From: Burkholderia pseudomultivorans
GTDB lineage: Bacteria > Pseudomonadota > Gammaproteobacteria > Burkholderiales > Burkholderiaceae
Direction: 5' to 3'
Assembly: GCF_902499075.1 (NCBI RefSeq)
Contig: NZ_CABVPP010000027.1
Location: 1 to 64,000, forward strand
DNA: 64,000 bases
The translations under genes and the position numbers were made by a program. Positions 35,442 through 46,334 of this stretch are shown piece after piece (the first letter of the stretch is position 1; the number at the start of each line of letters is the position of its first letter). The notes beneath the pieces were generated by a model. It had not been told where the DNA came from, ran no database searches, and was given only the letters and a program-made list of their open reading frames with translations.

Positions 35442-36482
35442 GTGGTACCGGTGTCCCGTCCCGCAGGCGCCACCCGCACGACGCAGGTGGCGATCGTCGC
35501 ATTGCCGCCCGTGTCGATGTCGGGTGTGGGCCCGATCGTCGATGCGTTGAATCTGGCGAACGAGATCGACGGTCGCTTGCTGTACCGCTGGCAGGTGTGT
35601 TCGTGGGACGGGCGGCCGGTGCCGCTCGCCGGCGGCGCGCAGTGGCATGCCGATGCGGCGTTCAACGATGCGATCGCGTGCGACTGGCTGATCGTCGTGT
35701 CGGAGCGGTTTCAGCAGTTTGCCGATTACCGGCTGTTTCTCGCGAGTCTCGCGCGGGTCGGGCCGCGCACGCCGCTGGTGAGCGGGATTCATCACGGCGT
35801 GTGGTGGCTCGCGATGGCGGGGCAGTTGTCCGGGTATCGCGTGAGCGTGAACTGGGAGACGTATCAGCAGTTTGCCGAACAGTTCGAGCGGTCGATCGTT
35901 ACGCAGCAGATCTTCGAGATCGATCGCGATCGGGCGACCTGTGCGGGCGGGCAGGCCACCGTCGATTTCATGCTGGCGATGATCGGCCGCGAGCACGGGC
36001 CGGAGCTTTCGGAGCGGATTGCCGATGCGCTCGGGGCCGGGACGCTGCGTAGCGGCGAGGAGCGGCAGCGGATTCCTTTTGTCACCGCGCCCGGCGAGCG
36101 GCATCCTCGGCTCAACGATGCGTTGCTGCTGATGGAGGCGAATATCGAGGATCCGCTTACGACCGATGAAATCGCCGGGTTGGTCGGGGTGTCGCGGCGG
36201 CAGCTCGAGCGGCTGTTTCGGCAGTATCTCGGGGCGATGCCCTCCAAGTATTACCTCAATCTGCGATTGCTCAAGGCGCGTACCCAGTTGCAGCGGACCA
36301 GCAAGTCGGTGGTGCAGGTGAGCCTCGCTTGCGGGTTTTCTTCGGCTGCGCATTTTTCCAATGCCTATCGGGAGCGGTTTGGCGTGACGCCGCGGGAGGA
36401 TCGAAGGGCGTGGCTCGAGAAGCAGACGGGTGGGGGCAGTGAACCGCGGGCGGGGGCGCTCGTCGAGCGCGGGAAGGACTGA
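35442..36482 (+). CDS. GlxA-family AraC regulator, ArgR-like
   Basis: A 346-residue regulator starting with GTG. The N-terminal DJ-1/PfpI-like domain covers about residues 15-190 (VAIVALPPVSMSGVGPIVDALNLANE). Two HTH motifs follow at about 225-325 (LTTDEIAGLVGVSRRQLERLFRQYLG, then VVQVSLACGFSSAAHFSNAYRERFG). This architecture is that of Pseudomonas ArgR, which senses arginine and activates the aru/ast and transport genes. Position between the uptake genes and the ast operon supports that role. The last 25 residues are low-complexity. Downstream, the ast genes are now separated from it by a 2.4-kb inserted segment. Confidence 0.9.
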   Translation: MVPVSRPAGATRTTQVAIVALPPVSMSGVGPIVDALNLANEIDGRLLYRWQVCSWDGRPVPLAGGAQWHADAAFNDAIACDWLIVVSERFQQFADYRLFLASLARVGPRTPLVSGIHHGVWWLAMAGQLSGYRVSVNWETYQQFAEQFERSIVTQQIFEIDRDRATCAGGQATVDFMLAMIGREHGPELSERIADALGAGTLRSGEERQRIPFVTAPGERHPRLNDALLLMEANIEDPLTTDEIAGLVGVSRRQLERLFRQYLGAMPSKYYLNLRLLKARTQLQRTSKSVVQVSLACGFSSAAHFSNAYRERFGVTPREDRRAWLEKQTGGGSEPRAGALVERGKD

Positions 36483-36539
36483 GGGTGGGTTGTTGGGGGT
36501 GGGGTCGGGTGGTGGTCCGCTTTGGGTGGTCGTGAAGCA

Positions 36540-36636
36540 CCTGTGATCGTGTCGGTCTATTAGCGTCGCCCCTGCGCGGGGCGGCGGTTACTTTTCTTTG
36601 TCTTGCCAAAGAAAAGTAACCAAAAGAAAGGCGCTG
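36540..36636 (+). repeat. 97-bp repeat, left inverted copy with 36-bp palindrome
   Basis: The sequence from CCTGTGATCG to AAAGGCGCTG recurs at 38623-38719 on the opposite strand with 96 of 97 bases identical. At its core (36586-36621) GGTTACTTTTCTTTG and CAAAGAAAAGTAACC form a 15-bp perfect hairpin with a TCTTGC loop. Next to the hairpin is the self-complementary CGCCCCTGCGCGGGGCG. It lies 58 bp after the regulator stop. The hairpin with A/T-rich arms could act as a bidirectional terminator. From memory, closely similar palindromes are scattered through Burkholderia genomes. Confidence 0.9.
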
Positions 36637-36695
36637 TGAGCGCTAGCGGCTGGGCCGCGGGGCGGTGGGCTCAATTGGCTTTCCTTAATGCAGTA

Positions 36696-37034
36696 TTAGT
36701 CGTGGGCAAGCCCAAATGCGGGTATGGCGTAGGGGGCGACATAGAACAGGATCGCCAGCAGCGTCGCGACGCCGAAAGCGATAGACCAACTGCGCCCCGA
36801 CCATCGTTGATAGGCCACGGCGTTCAGCATACCGAACACGGCGGCAGGCCATAGCAGTGACACAAGCAATTCGGCGACGAATCTCGCATGCGGTGCGCAG
36901 TGCTCCATATCGTTGCATCCGGTTGCGTGTGATTTCACTTCGGGCCAGTGAATATGATTCGCTGCATAGATGGACGCCCATGTGACGAACAAGCCCCATG
37001 CAATACCTAGAACCGCCAGTACCGTACGCTTCAT
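36696..37034 (-). CDS. Small polytopic membrane protein, candidate Tae4 immunity
   Basis: A 112-residue protein with about four hydrophobic segments (residues 4-24, 52-72, 79-97 and a final one ending PYAIPAFGLAHD near 104). The first hydrophobic segment is followed by a polar loop with two cysteines (C40 and C46, in TGCNDMEHCAPH), which would face the periplasm if the N-terminus is inside. The ATG at 37034 overlaps the stop of the amidase effector gene (ATGA), so the two are coupled. Position directly after a Tae4 effector strongly suggests an immunity protein. Characterised Tai4 proteins are soluble periplasmic dimers, so a polytopic protein here would be a different kind. Function is inferred from context only. 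Confidence 0.6.
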   Translation of the reverse strand: MKRTVLAVLGIAWGLFVTWASIYAANHIHWPEVKSHATGCNDMEHCAPHARFVAELLVSLLWPAAVFGMLNAVAYQRWSGRSWSIAFGVATLLAILFYVAPYAIPAFGLAHD

Positions 37035-37663
37035 TTCACTTCCCAAAAGAGGATTTCTTTCGAATTCGATAGATCGGAAAACCAGTTATCGTCGCTGCCG
37101 GTCAGGTAGGAGCGAAGGCTGCGGAACTGCGACATGCCGACGCGGAATCGAAGGAAGTTCACGAGCGAAGGCGTGAGCGTGTCTTTGTTCCAGAGATCGA
37201 TATGGCCACCGCTCAGCGAGTCGGCTGAGTCGCCCTCCTGACGCCAGTAGCCGAAAAAGTAGATGATACCGGTTCGATTTTTTACCTTGTCCTGCCAATC
37301 CGAACCGGTAATGTTTTCAGATTTGCCGAGACCGAGGAACGGGCGAAGCTTCAACCATTCAGCGAGTTCGTAAGCGCGCGTCGCTGTCGCTTTCCCGCCA
37401 AGTAGCAGGCGCCCCAGTGTCTTCTTGCCAGGCATCGGCTTCAGCACGTTTTGAGAAAACGACTTCATGTCGCTTCCAATGCCGTGAAACGCGACGCTCA
37501 TGCGAATGGCGCATTGATTGGCATATTCGCCGGTCGGGTCATCGTAGGGGTCTTTCTTCGGGTACGCGTTCCAAAGCGCTTGGAAGGACAAGGCTTGTAG
37601 TTGCACGGGCTTCTTTGAATTTGGGGTGTCGTTCGTGCGGACCTTTGTAGGTCGATTAGGCAT
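37031..37663 (-). CDS. tae4: T6SS amidase effector, Tae4 family
   Basis: A 210-residue NlpC/P60-like peptidoglycan amidase. The family pattern is complete: FQALWNAYPKKDPYDDP, the catalytic cysteine C51 in YANQCAIRMSVAFHGIG, TRAYELAEWLK, GIIYFFGYWR, and the catalytic histidine H154 in GGHIDLWNK with the following aspartate. Tae4 enzymes cut the D-Glu to mDAP bond of the peptide stem after delivery into a competitor's periplasm. There is no signal peptide, as expected for T6SS cargo. The first 20 residues are polar and probably flexible. It overlaps the PAAR gene upstream by 8 bp and the membrane protein downstream by 4 bp. Base composition (about 40-55 % GC) is far below that of its neighbours. 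Confidence 0.88.
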   Translation of the reverse strand: MPNRPTKVRTNDTPNSKKPVQLQALSFQALWNAYPKKDPYDDPTGEYANQCAIRMSVAFHGIGSDMKSFSQNVLKPMPGKKTLGRLLLGGKATATRAYELAEWLKLRPFLGLGKSENITGSDWQDKVKNRTGIIYFFGYWRQEGDSADSLSGGHIDLWNKDTLTPSLVNFLRFRVGMSQFRSLRSYLTGSDDNWFSDLSNSKEILFWEVK

Positions 37664-38237
37664 GGCTCACCCCGCAATATTTTTTTGCTATGGCTTCGTC
37701 ACCCCAATACACGGTGTAGTTTCCCGATTCATCGCCGGTGTTGATGCGCGGTAGCTCGCCGCTTGCGTCGAGTACGCCAGAATGGATGCGGCCGTCGGCT
37801 GTCTCGATGTAATACGGGTAACCGTCCGGGCCGACGGGAATACTGCCGTCAGTCGCCGCCTTGATCTGTTCATCAAATGCACCCTTCTTGAGCGACCTGA
37901 CACCGCCCGTTGCCGTGCGGCTGGAAACGACTTCTCCCAGACCCTTTAGCCGATCATCGCACCACGCTTGATCTGCAAGCTCAGCAACGATGCTTGGTGG
38001 AGTCGAGCAGCCGCACAGGACAATATCGCCGTCGAGCGCAACCTCGCCCTGAAACTTGAGTCGATAGGGGCCGCCAGCTTTTGCGATGATGCCGGTGCTT
38101 TGGCAGGCCGAGCAGAATGCACTACCGCCGATCAAGGCTACTTGATGCCCGCGAACCAGGAATCGTGGTCCGTCATATGAGCGGATTGTTCCGCCGCTTG
38201 ACAGGCTATCGCCGACGACTGCAATTCTTCTATTCAT
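37656..38237 (-). CDS. PAAR-domain protein with C-terminal extension
   Basis: A 193-residue protein. Residues 1-95 form a PAAR-type spike tip domain: RIAVVGDSLSSGGTI, the PAAR-like VRGHQVALIGGSAFC, and VALDGDIVLCGCSTPP, with several Cys/His that may bind the tip metal. The C-terminal extension (about 100-193) includes YPYYIETADGRIHSGVLDASG, then YTVYWGDEAIAKKY, a beta-rich module that recurs in T6SS PAAR and VgrG-associated proteins. PAAR proteins cap the VgrG spike and carry effectors, and the overlap with tae4 suggests it loads that enzyme. No VgrG or T6SS core gene is in the window, so it must use a system encoded elsewhere. The start is the ATG at 38237. Confidence 0.85.
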   Translation of the reverse strand: MNRRIAVVGDSLSSGGTIRSYDGPRFLVRGHQVALIGGSAFCSACQSTGIIAKAGGPYRLKFQGEVALDGDIVLCGCSTPPSIVAELADQAWCDDRLKGLGEVVSSRTATGGVRSLKKGAFDEQIKAATDGSIPVGPDGYPYYIETADGRIHSGVLDASGELPRINTGDESGNYTVYWGDEAIAKKYCGVSHA

Positions 38238-38622
38238 GTTCGGTCCCTCGCGGAAAGTCTCAATCGTAGTCGCGCGGTGCAAAGGGCCATCTCGATATTG
38301 TTCGAGACGTTTGAGATCGCGCCACGTCGAACGATTGCGCCACCCCGAAGGGCGAACTTGGAGCGCGCGGGGGGAGGGTCGCCATTTTTGGCATCCGGCG
38401 CCGCCGTCCCGCTGGCGGCAATTAACCGACTGCGTTGTTTGAGGGGTGTGTCCCCGTCGGCCGAGCGCAGCGAGGGCGGAGCTAGCGGGCGGTACACCAC
38501 TTCGTTGGGTGGTGCGACGGGCCAGATCCGTTGCTCGAACCACTCCGCGCTCCCGACTGGCGCGGACACTTAGGCGCGATCCACTCCGCTGGCCACGGCA
38601 CCGGGAGGTCTTGCGATATCCC
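38238..38622. other. 385-bp non-coding segment inside the effector module
   Basis: GC content returns to normal here, unlike the adjacent effector genes. No protein-like frame is present. Several short self-complementary stretches occur, for example CACCAC / GTGGTG near 38498-38520. The promoter of the PAAR-tae4-membrane protein operon should be in the left part, near 38240-38330, reading leftward. The compositional break suggests the module was assembled from two sources. Confidence 0.45.
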
Positions 38623-38719
38623 CAGCGCCTTTCTTTTGGTTACTTTTCTTTGGCAAGACAAAGAAAAGTAACCGCCGCCCCGCGCAGGGGCGACACTAAT
38701 AGACCGACACGATCACAGG
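38623..38719 (-). repeat. 97-bp repeat, right inverted copy with 36-bp palindrome
   Basis: This is the reverse complement of 36540-36636 with a single mismatch (T for C in the TAG-GTC stretch). The 36-bp palindrome is at 38638-38673. Together with the left copy it frames the PAAR-Tae4 module exactly. No direct target duplication was found outside the pair. The ast operon begins 133 bp to the right. Confidence 0.9.
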
Positions 38720-38852
38720 CAATCCACGCCCCAAGGCAAAATACAAAAAAAGCGCTTCCGATAGAACCCGTCGCAATTCCGCAAGACGCTTGCGTCACCC
38801 TTACCTAAACTTGATCCTGTTGAACCCTCTTACGAAATCGAAAGGAACCACC

Positions 38853-40085
38853 ATGACGACCTCGACCGTGACCCGCCAGACATTCGACGAAGTGATGGTG
38901 CCGGTATTTTCCCCCGCGCCGTTCGTGCCGGATCGCGCCGAGGGCTCCCGCGTATGGGACACGGCTGGCCGCGAATACATCGACTTCGCGTGCGGCATCG
39001 CGGTGACGTCCCTCGGCCACGGCCACCCGGAACTGCTGAAGGTGCTCGACGAGCAAAGCCGCAAGCTCTGGCACATCGGCAACGGCTACACGAACGAGCC
39101 GGTCCTGCGCCTCGCCAAGCGCCTCGAATCGCTGACCTTCGCCGACCGCGCGTTCTTCGCGAACTCGGGCGCGGAAGCGAACGAAGCCGCACTGAAGCTC
39201 GCGCGCCGCGTCGCGTTCGATCGCCACGGCGCCGACAAATTCGAAATCATCTCGTTCGTGCAGTCGTTCCACGGCCGCACGTTCTTCACGGTCAGCGTCG
39301 GCGGCCAGCCGAAGTACTCGGAAGGCTTCGGCCCGGTCCCGGCCGGCATCAAGCACCTGCCGTACAACGACATCGAAGCCGCCAAGGCAGCGATCGGCCC
39401 GCAAACCTGCGCGGTGATCGTCGAGCCGGTACAGGGCGAGGGCGGCGTGATCCCGGCCGATCCGGCCTTCCTGAAGGCGCTGCGCGAAGCGTGCGATGCC
39501 AACGACGCACTGCTGATCTTCGACGAAGTGCAGACCGGCGTCGGCCGCACTGGCCAGTTCTACGCGTACATGGACACCGGCGTCACGCCCGACATCCTGA
39601 CGACCGCGAAGGCGCTCGGCAACGGCTTCCCGATCGGCGCGATGCTGACGACCAACGAACTGGCCGCGCATTTCAAGGTCGGCGTGCACGGCACGACGTA
39701 CGGCGGCAACCCGCTCGCATCGGCGATCGCGGACAAGGTCGTCGAACTGATCGGCAATCCGGAACTGCTCGAAGGCGTGCGCGAACGCAGCGTGCGCCTG
39801 AAGGGCGCGCTCGAACGCATCAACGCACGCTTCGGCATCTTCAAGGAAGTGCGCGGCAAGGGCCTGCTGGTCGGCGCGGAACTGACCGCCGCCTTCGACG
39901 GGCGCGCGAAGGACTTCGTGACCGCGGCCGCCGAGCACGGCGTGATCATGCTGATCGCCGGCCCGAACGTGCTGCGCTTCGTGCCGTCGCTGGTGATTCC
40001 GTTCGACGAGCTCGACGAAGGCATGAAGCGCTTCGAGAAGGCGGTCGAACAGGTGCTCGCCGCACAGGAAGCCACCGCGCGCTGA
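38853..40085 (+). CDS. astC: Succinylornithine transaminase
   Basis: A 410-residue class III PLP aminotransferase, the third step of the AST pathway (N2-succinylornithine to N2-succinylglutamate semialdehyde); family members also use acetylornithine. PLP site: the lysine in [15 protein letters not shown], with [14 protein letters not shown] just before it. [14 protein letters not shown] and [12 protein letters not shown]-type motifs ([14 protein letters not shown] here) are also present. The start is the ATG at 38853 behind AAAGGAACCACC. It is the first gene of a six-gene operon. It could be argD instead, but the aru/ast neighbours make astC the better name. Confidence 0.93.
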   Translation: MTTSTVTRQTFDEVMVPVFSPAPFVPDRAEGSRVWDTAGREYIDFACGIAVTSLGHGHPELLKVLDEQSRKLWHIGNGYTNEPVLRLAKRLESLTFADRAFFANSGAEANEAALKLARRVAFDRHGADKFEIISFVQSFHGRTFFTVSVGGQPKYSEGFGPVPAGIKHLPYNDIEAAKAAIGPQTCAVIVEPVQGEGGVIPADPAFLKALREACDANDALLIFDEVQTGVGRTGQFYAYMDTGVTPDILTTAKALGNGFPIGAMLTTNELAAHFKVGVHGTTYGGNPLASAIADKVVELIGNPELLEGVRERSVRLKGALERINARFGIFKEVRGKGLLVGAELTAAFDGRAKDFVTAAAEHGVIMLIAGPNVLRFVPSLVIPFDELDEGMKRFEKAVEQVLAAQEATAR

Positions 40086-40116
40086 GCGGCGCGCCCATCG
40101 CAGAACAGGAACGACG

Positions 40117-41165
40117 ATGCTATTTGTTCGCCCCGGCAAACTCACGGATCTCGATGCGCTCGCGCACATGGCGCGCACCGCGCAGCCGGTCCTGCACTCG
40201 CTGCCGCACGACCGCGCGGCGCTCGAAGCGCGCGTCGCGCTGTCCGAGGATTCGTTTCGCGCGGACGTCGACTTCGCCGGCGAGGAGTTCTACCTCTTCG
40301 TGCTCGAGGATTCGACGACCGGCAAGCTGCTCGGCACCGCTAGCATCGTGGCCGCGGCGGGCTACTCGGAGCCGTTCTACGCGTTTCGCAACGACGCACT
40401 GATCCACGCGTCGCGCGAACTGCACGTGAACCGCAAGATCCACGCGCTCACGATGTCGCACGAGCTGACCGGCAAGAGCCGGCTCGCGGGCTTCTATGTC
40501 GACCCGTCGCTGCGCGGCGACGCGGCCGCGCACCTGATCTCGCGCGCGCGGATGATGTACATCGCCGCGAACCGCCGCCGCTTCACACCGGAAGTGTTCA
40601 CGCTGCTGCTCGGCGTGAGCGACGAAAACGGTGCGTCGCCGTTCTGGGAAGCGGTGGGCCGCAAGTTCTTCGGCCGCGATTTCACCGACGTCGACATCGC
40701 GTCGGGCGGTCGCAGCCGCACCTTCATCGCGGAAGTGATGCCGGCCTATCCGCTGTATGTGCCGCTGCTGCCGGAAGCCGCGCAGCGCGTGCTCGGCGAG
40801 CCGAACCAAACGGCGCTGCTCGCGTACGACATCCATCTGGAAGAAGGCTTCGAGCCCGACCGCTTCGTCGACATCTTCGATGCAGGCCCGGTGCTGACCG
40901 CGCAGGTCGACCGCACCGCATGCGTGAAGCACGGCGCCGAGCGCGTCGTGCGCGAAGCGGCGCATCAGCAGGGCGATGTGGCCTATATGGTGTCGTCCGG
41001 CAGCGGCGAATCGTTCCGCTGCGTGCTCGCGGATCTGCCGGGCGATGCGGCCGACGCACCGCTGGCGGGCGACGTGCGCGCGGCGCTCGATGTGAAGGAT
41101 GGCGATGTCGTGCGCTGCGTGCCGCTGCACCGCCGCGACGATGAGGAATTGAAGGGAGACGCAGC

Positions 41166-41169
<4 letters not shown>
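40117..41169 (+). CDS. aruF: Arginine/ornithine succinyltransferase, alpha subunit
   Basis: A 350-residue AstA-family acyltransferase. It transfers succinyl from succinyl-CoA to the alpha-amino group of arginine or ornithine, the first step of the pathway. The family opening MLFVRPGKLTDLDALAHMAR, the central HELTGKSRLAGFYVDPSLRG and HLEEGFEPDRFVDIFDAGPVL are visible. In Pseudomonas and Burkholderia the enzyme is a heteromer of AruF and AruG, and the beta subunit gene follows with a 4-bp overlap. Confidence 0.94.
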
Positions 41170-43668
<2,499 letters not shown>

Positions 43669-43682
43669 TCGACGGAGCGACG

Positions 43683-45023
43683 ATGAACGCACAAGAAGCC
43701 AATTTCGACGGACTCGTCGGCCCGACCCACAACTACGCCGGGCTGTCGTTCGGCAACGTGGCGTCGCTGAACAACGAAAAGTCGGCCGCGAATCCGAAGG
43801 CCGCCGCGAAGCAGGGGCTGCGCAAGATGAAGCAGCTCGCCGATCTCGGCTTCGTGCAGGGCGTACTGCCGCCGCAGGAGCGGCCGTCGCTGCGCCTGCT
43901 GCGCGAGCTCGGCTTCTCGGGCAAGGACGCCGACGTGATCGCGAAGGCCGCGAAGCAGGCGCCCGAACTGCTGGCCGCGGCGAGCTCGGCCTCGGCGATG
44001 TGGACCGCGAACGCGGCCACCGTCAGCCCGTCGGCCGATACGAACGACGGCCGCGTGCATTTCACGCCGGCCAACCTGTGCAGCAAGCTGCACCGCGCGA
44101 TCGAGCATGAAGCGACGCGCCGCACGCTGTCGACGCTGTTCGCCGACCCCGCGCACTTCGCGGTGCACGAGGCGCTGACGGGCACGCCGGCGCTCGGCGA
44201 CGAAGGCGCAGCGAACCACACGCGCTTCTGCGCGGAATACGGCAAGCCGGGCGTCGAGTTCTTCGTGTACGGGCGCGCCGAATACCGCCGCGGCCCGGAA
44301 CCGAAGCGCTTCCCGGCGCGCCAGACCTTCGAGGCGAGCCGCGCGGTCGCGCATCGCCACGGGCTTGCGGAAGCGGCGACCGTCTACGCGCAGCAGGATC
44401 CGGACGTGATCGACGCGGGCGTGTTCCATAACGACGTGATCTCGGTCGGCAATCGCGACACGCTGTTCACGCACGAGCGCGCATTCGTCAACAAGCAGGC
44501 GGTCTACGACACGCTGACCGCGGCGCTCGACGCGCGCGGCGCGCACCTGAACGTGATCGAGGTGCCGGACGCGGCCGTCGGCGTGAACGACGCGGTCACG
44601 TCGTACCTGTTCAACAGCCAGCTGCTGTCGCGCGCGGACGGCTCGCAAGTGCTCGTCGTGCCGCAGGAGTGCCGCGAGAACGCGAACGTCGCGGCCTATC
44701 TCGACCAGCTCGCGGCCGGCAGCGGCCCGATCCGCGACGTGCTGGTGTTCGATCTGCGCGAGAGCATGAAGAACGGCGGCGGCCCCGCCTGCCTGCGCCT
44801 GCGCGTCGTGCTGAACGATGCGGAGCGCGCGGCCGTCACGTCGAACGTGTGGATCAACGACACGCTGTTCGCATCGCTCGACGCGTGGATCGACAAGCAT
44901 TACCGCGATCGCCTCGCGCCGGAAGATCTCGCCGATCCGGCATTGCTCGACGAGTCGCGCACGGCGCTCGACGAGCTGACGCAGATCCTGCGCGTCGGGT
45001 CGCTGTATGAATTCCAGCGCTGA
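43683..45023 (+). CDS. astB: Succinylarginine dihydrolase
   Basis: A 446-residue guanidine-modifying-superfamily enzyme converting N2-succinylarginine to succinylornithine, CO2 and ammonia, the second AST step. It opens with [24 protein letters not shown]. The active-site cysteine is near the C-terminus in [15 protein letters not shown], and histidines are in HERAFVN and in [12 protein letters not shown]-type regions. Length agrees with E. coli AstB (447). It lies 14 bp after astD. Confidence 0.95.
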   Translation: MNAQEANFDGLVGPTHNYAGLSFGNVASLNNEKSAANPKAAAKQGLRKMKQLADLGFVQGVLPPQERPSLRLLRELGFSGKDADVIAKAAKQAPELLAAASSASAMWTANAATVSPSADTNDGRVHFTPANLCSKLHRAIEHEATRRTLSTLFADPAHFAVHEALTGTPALGDEGAANHTRFCAEYGKPGVEFFVYGRAEYRRGPEPKRFPARQTFEASRAVAHRHGLAEAATVYAQQDPDVIDAGVFHNDVISVGNRDTLFTHERAFVNKQAVYDTLTAALDARGAHLNVIEVPDAAVGVNDAVTSYLFNSQLLSRADGSQVLVVPQECRENANVAAYLDQLAAGSGPIRDVLVFDLRESMKNGGGPACLRLRVVLNDAERAAVTSNVWINDTLFASLDAWIDKHYRDRLAPEDLADPALLDESRTALDELTQILRVGSLYEFQR

Positions 45024-46059
45024 GTCGAACATGTCCGGCGCGCCGCTGCTCGACGATTTTCTCGCGTTCACGCTCGCCGGCGATGCGCCGGCCGTGACGG
45101 ACGGCGTATGCGCGGGCGGCGCGCTGCGCTGGCACTGGCTCGGCGACGGCCTGCTCGCGCTCGAACCGCATGCGCCGGCCGTTGCGCCGCGCGCGAGCGT
45201 GCTGGTGTCGGCCGGCGTGCATGGCGACGAAACCGCGCCGATCGAGCTGTTGTCGCGGCTCGTGCGCGACCTCGCGGCGGGCGCGCTGCCGCTCGCGTGC
45301 CGGCTGCTGGTCGTGCTCGGCAACGTGCCGGCGATGCGCGCGGGCGAACGCTATCTCGACGACGACCTGAATCGCCTGTTCAGCGGCCGCCACGCGCAGG
45401 TGCCGGCGAGCCGCGAGGCGCCGCGCGCCGCGCAGCTCGAAGCGGCCGCCGGCACGTTCTTCGCGGCGGCGCCGGCGGGCGGCGCGCGCTGGCATGTCGA
45501 CATGCACACGGCGATCCGCGCGTCGGTGTTCGAGCAGTTCGCGCTGCTGCCGCACACGGGCACGCCGCCGTCGCGCGCGATGGTCGAATGGCTCGGCGAT
45601 GCACGCATCGCGGCCGTGCTGCTGCATACCGCGAAGGGCAATACGTATTCGCATTTCACGGCCGAGCATTGCGGTGCGCTCGCGTGCACGCTGGAACTCG
45701 GCAAGGTGCGGCCGTTCGGTCAGAACGACCTGACGCGCTTCGACGGGGCCGATCGCGCGGTGCGGCGGCTCGTGTCGGGCGCACCGCGCGATGCCGATGC
45801 GGCGCTGCCGCGCGTGTTTACGGTGATCGACCAGATCACGAAGCAGAGCGACGCGCTCGAACTGTTCGTCGCGGCCGACGTCGCGAACTTCACCGCGTTC
45901 GCGCGCGGCACGGTGCTCGCGCAGGACGGCGACTACCGCTACACGGTGCGGCACGACGAGGAGCGCATCGTGTTCCCGAATCCGGCCGTGAAGCCGGGCC
46001 TGCGCGCGGGCCTGCTCGTCGTCGACACGACGCGCGAGACGCTCGCGGCGCTCGTCTGA
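45007..46059 (+). CDS. astE: Succinylglutamate desuccinylase
   Basis: A 350-residue zinc carboxypeptidase-like enzyme releasing succinate and glutamate, the final AST step. Zinc ligands are in [18 protein letters not shown] (H and E) and [17 protein letters not shown] (H). Catalytic residues follow in [13 protein letters not shown] used the ATG at 45007, inside the end of astB (17-bp overlap), because homologues have a similar Ser-rich N-terminus. The ATG at 45031, after the astB stop, is the alternative. It is the last enzyme gene of the operon. Confidence 0.93.
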   Translation: MNSSAESNMSGAPLLDDFLAFTLAGDAPAVTDGVCAGGALRWHWLGDGLLALEPHAPAVAPRASVLVSAGVHGDETAPIELLSRLVRDLAAGALPLACRLLVVLGNVPAMRAGERYLDDDLNRLFSGRHAQVPASREAPRAAQLEAAAGTFFAAAPAGGARWHVDMHTAIRASVFEQFALLPHTGTPPSRAMVEWLGDARIAAVLLHTAKGNTYSHFTAEHCGALACTLELGKVRPFGQNDLTRFDGADRAVRRLVSGAPRDADAALPRVFTVIDQITKQSDALELFVAADVANFTAFARGTVLAQDGDYRYTVRHDEERIVFPNPAVKPGLRAGLLVVDTTRETLAALV

Positions 46060-46068
46060 CCTGCCGTT

Positions 46069-46100
46069 GCACGGCGCGTGGCAGTGGCTGCGCGCCGTGC
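46069..46100 (+). terminator. Strong hairpin after astE, no T-run
   Basis: GCACGGCGCG and CGCGCCGTGC form a perfect 10-bp stem around a 12-base loop, starting 10 bp after the astE stop. Only CTTGCCTGTTTG follows, so it may act as an mRNA 3' stabiliser or partial terminator separating ast enzymes from the binding-protein gene. Confidence 0.5.
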
Positions 46101-46334
46101 CTTGCCTGTTTGCGACATCGTCTTGCGAGTTCGGATCGCGGCCCGGTGCGCGCCGCGCGCGCAGCGCAGCATCGCACGCTTTGCCGTGCCGGGCCGCGCG
46201 GGTTGGTACAATCGCGGCCTTGCGGCTGTTGCGCCGCATCACGGCGCGGCGTCGCGATTGCCGTTGTCATCCGACCCTGCAATGATGCATGCGCCCGTAG
46301 TTCCGGAACATTCGAGTATCGAGGAGAGCATTTG

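Noticed and set aside
38234-38569. 111-codon minus-strand frame upstream of the PAAR gene
   Set aside because: Not protein-like (mixed Arg/Ala/Pro with no hydrophobic pattern), lies in palindrome-rich non-coding DNA and has no binding site upstream.
36481-38852. Transposon carrying the Tae4 cassette
   Set aside because: No transposase or integrase is encoded between the repeats and no target-site duplication was found outside them; treated instead as a repeat-bounded cassette.
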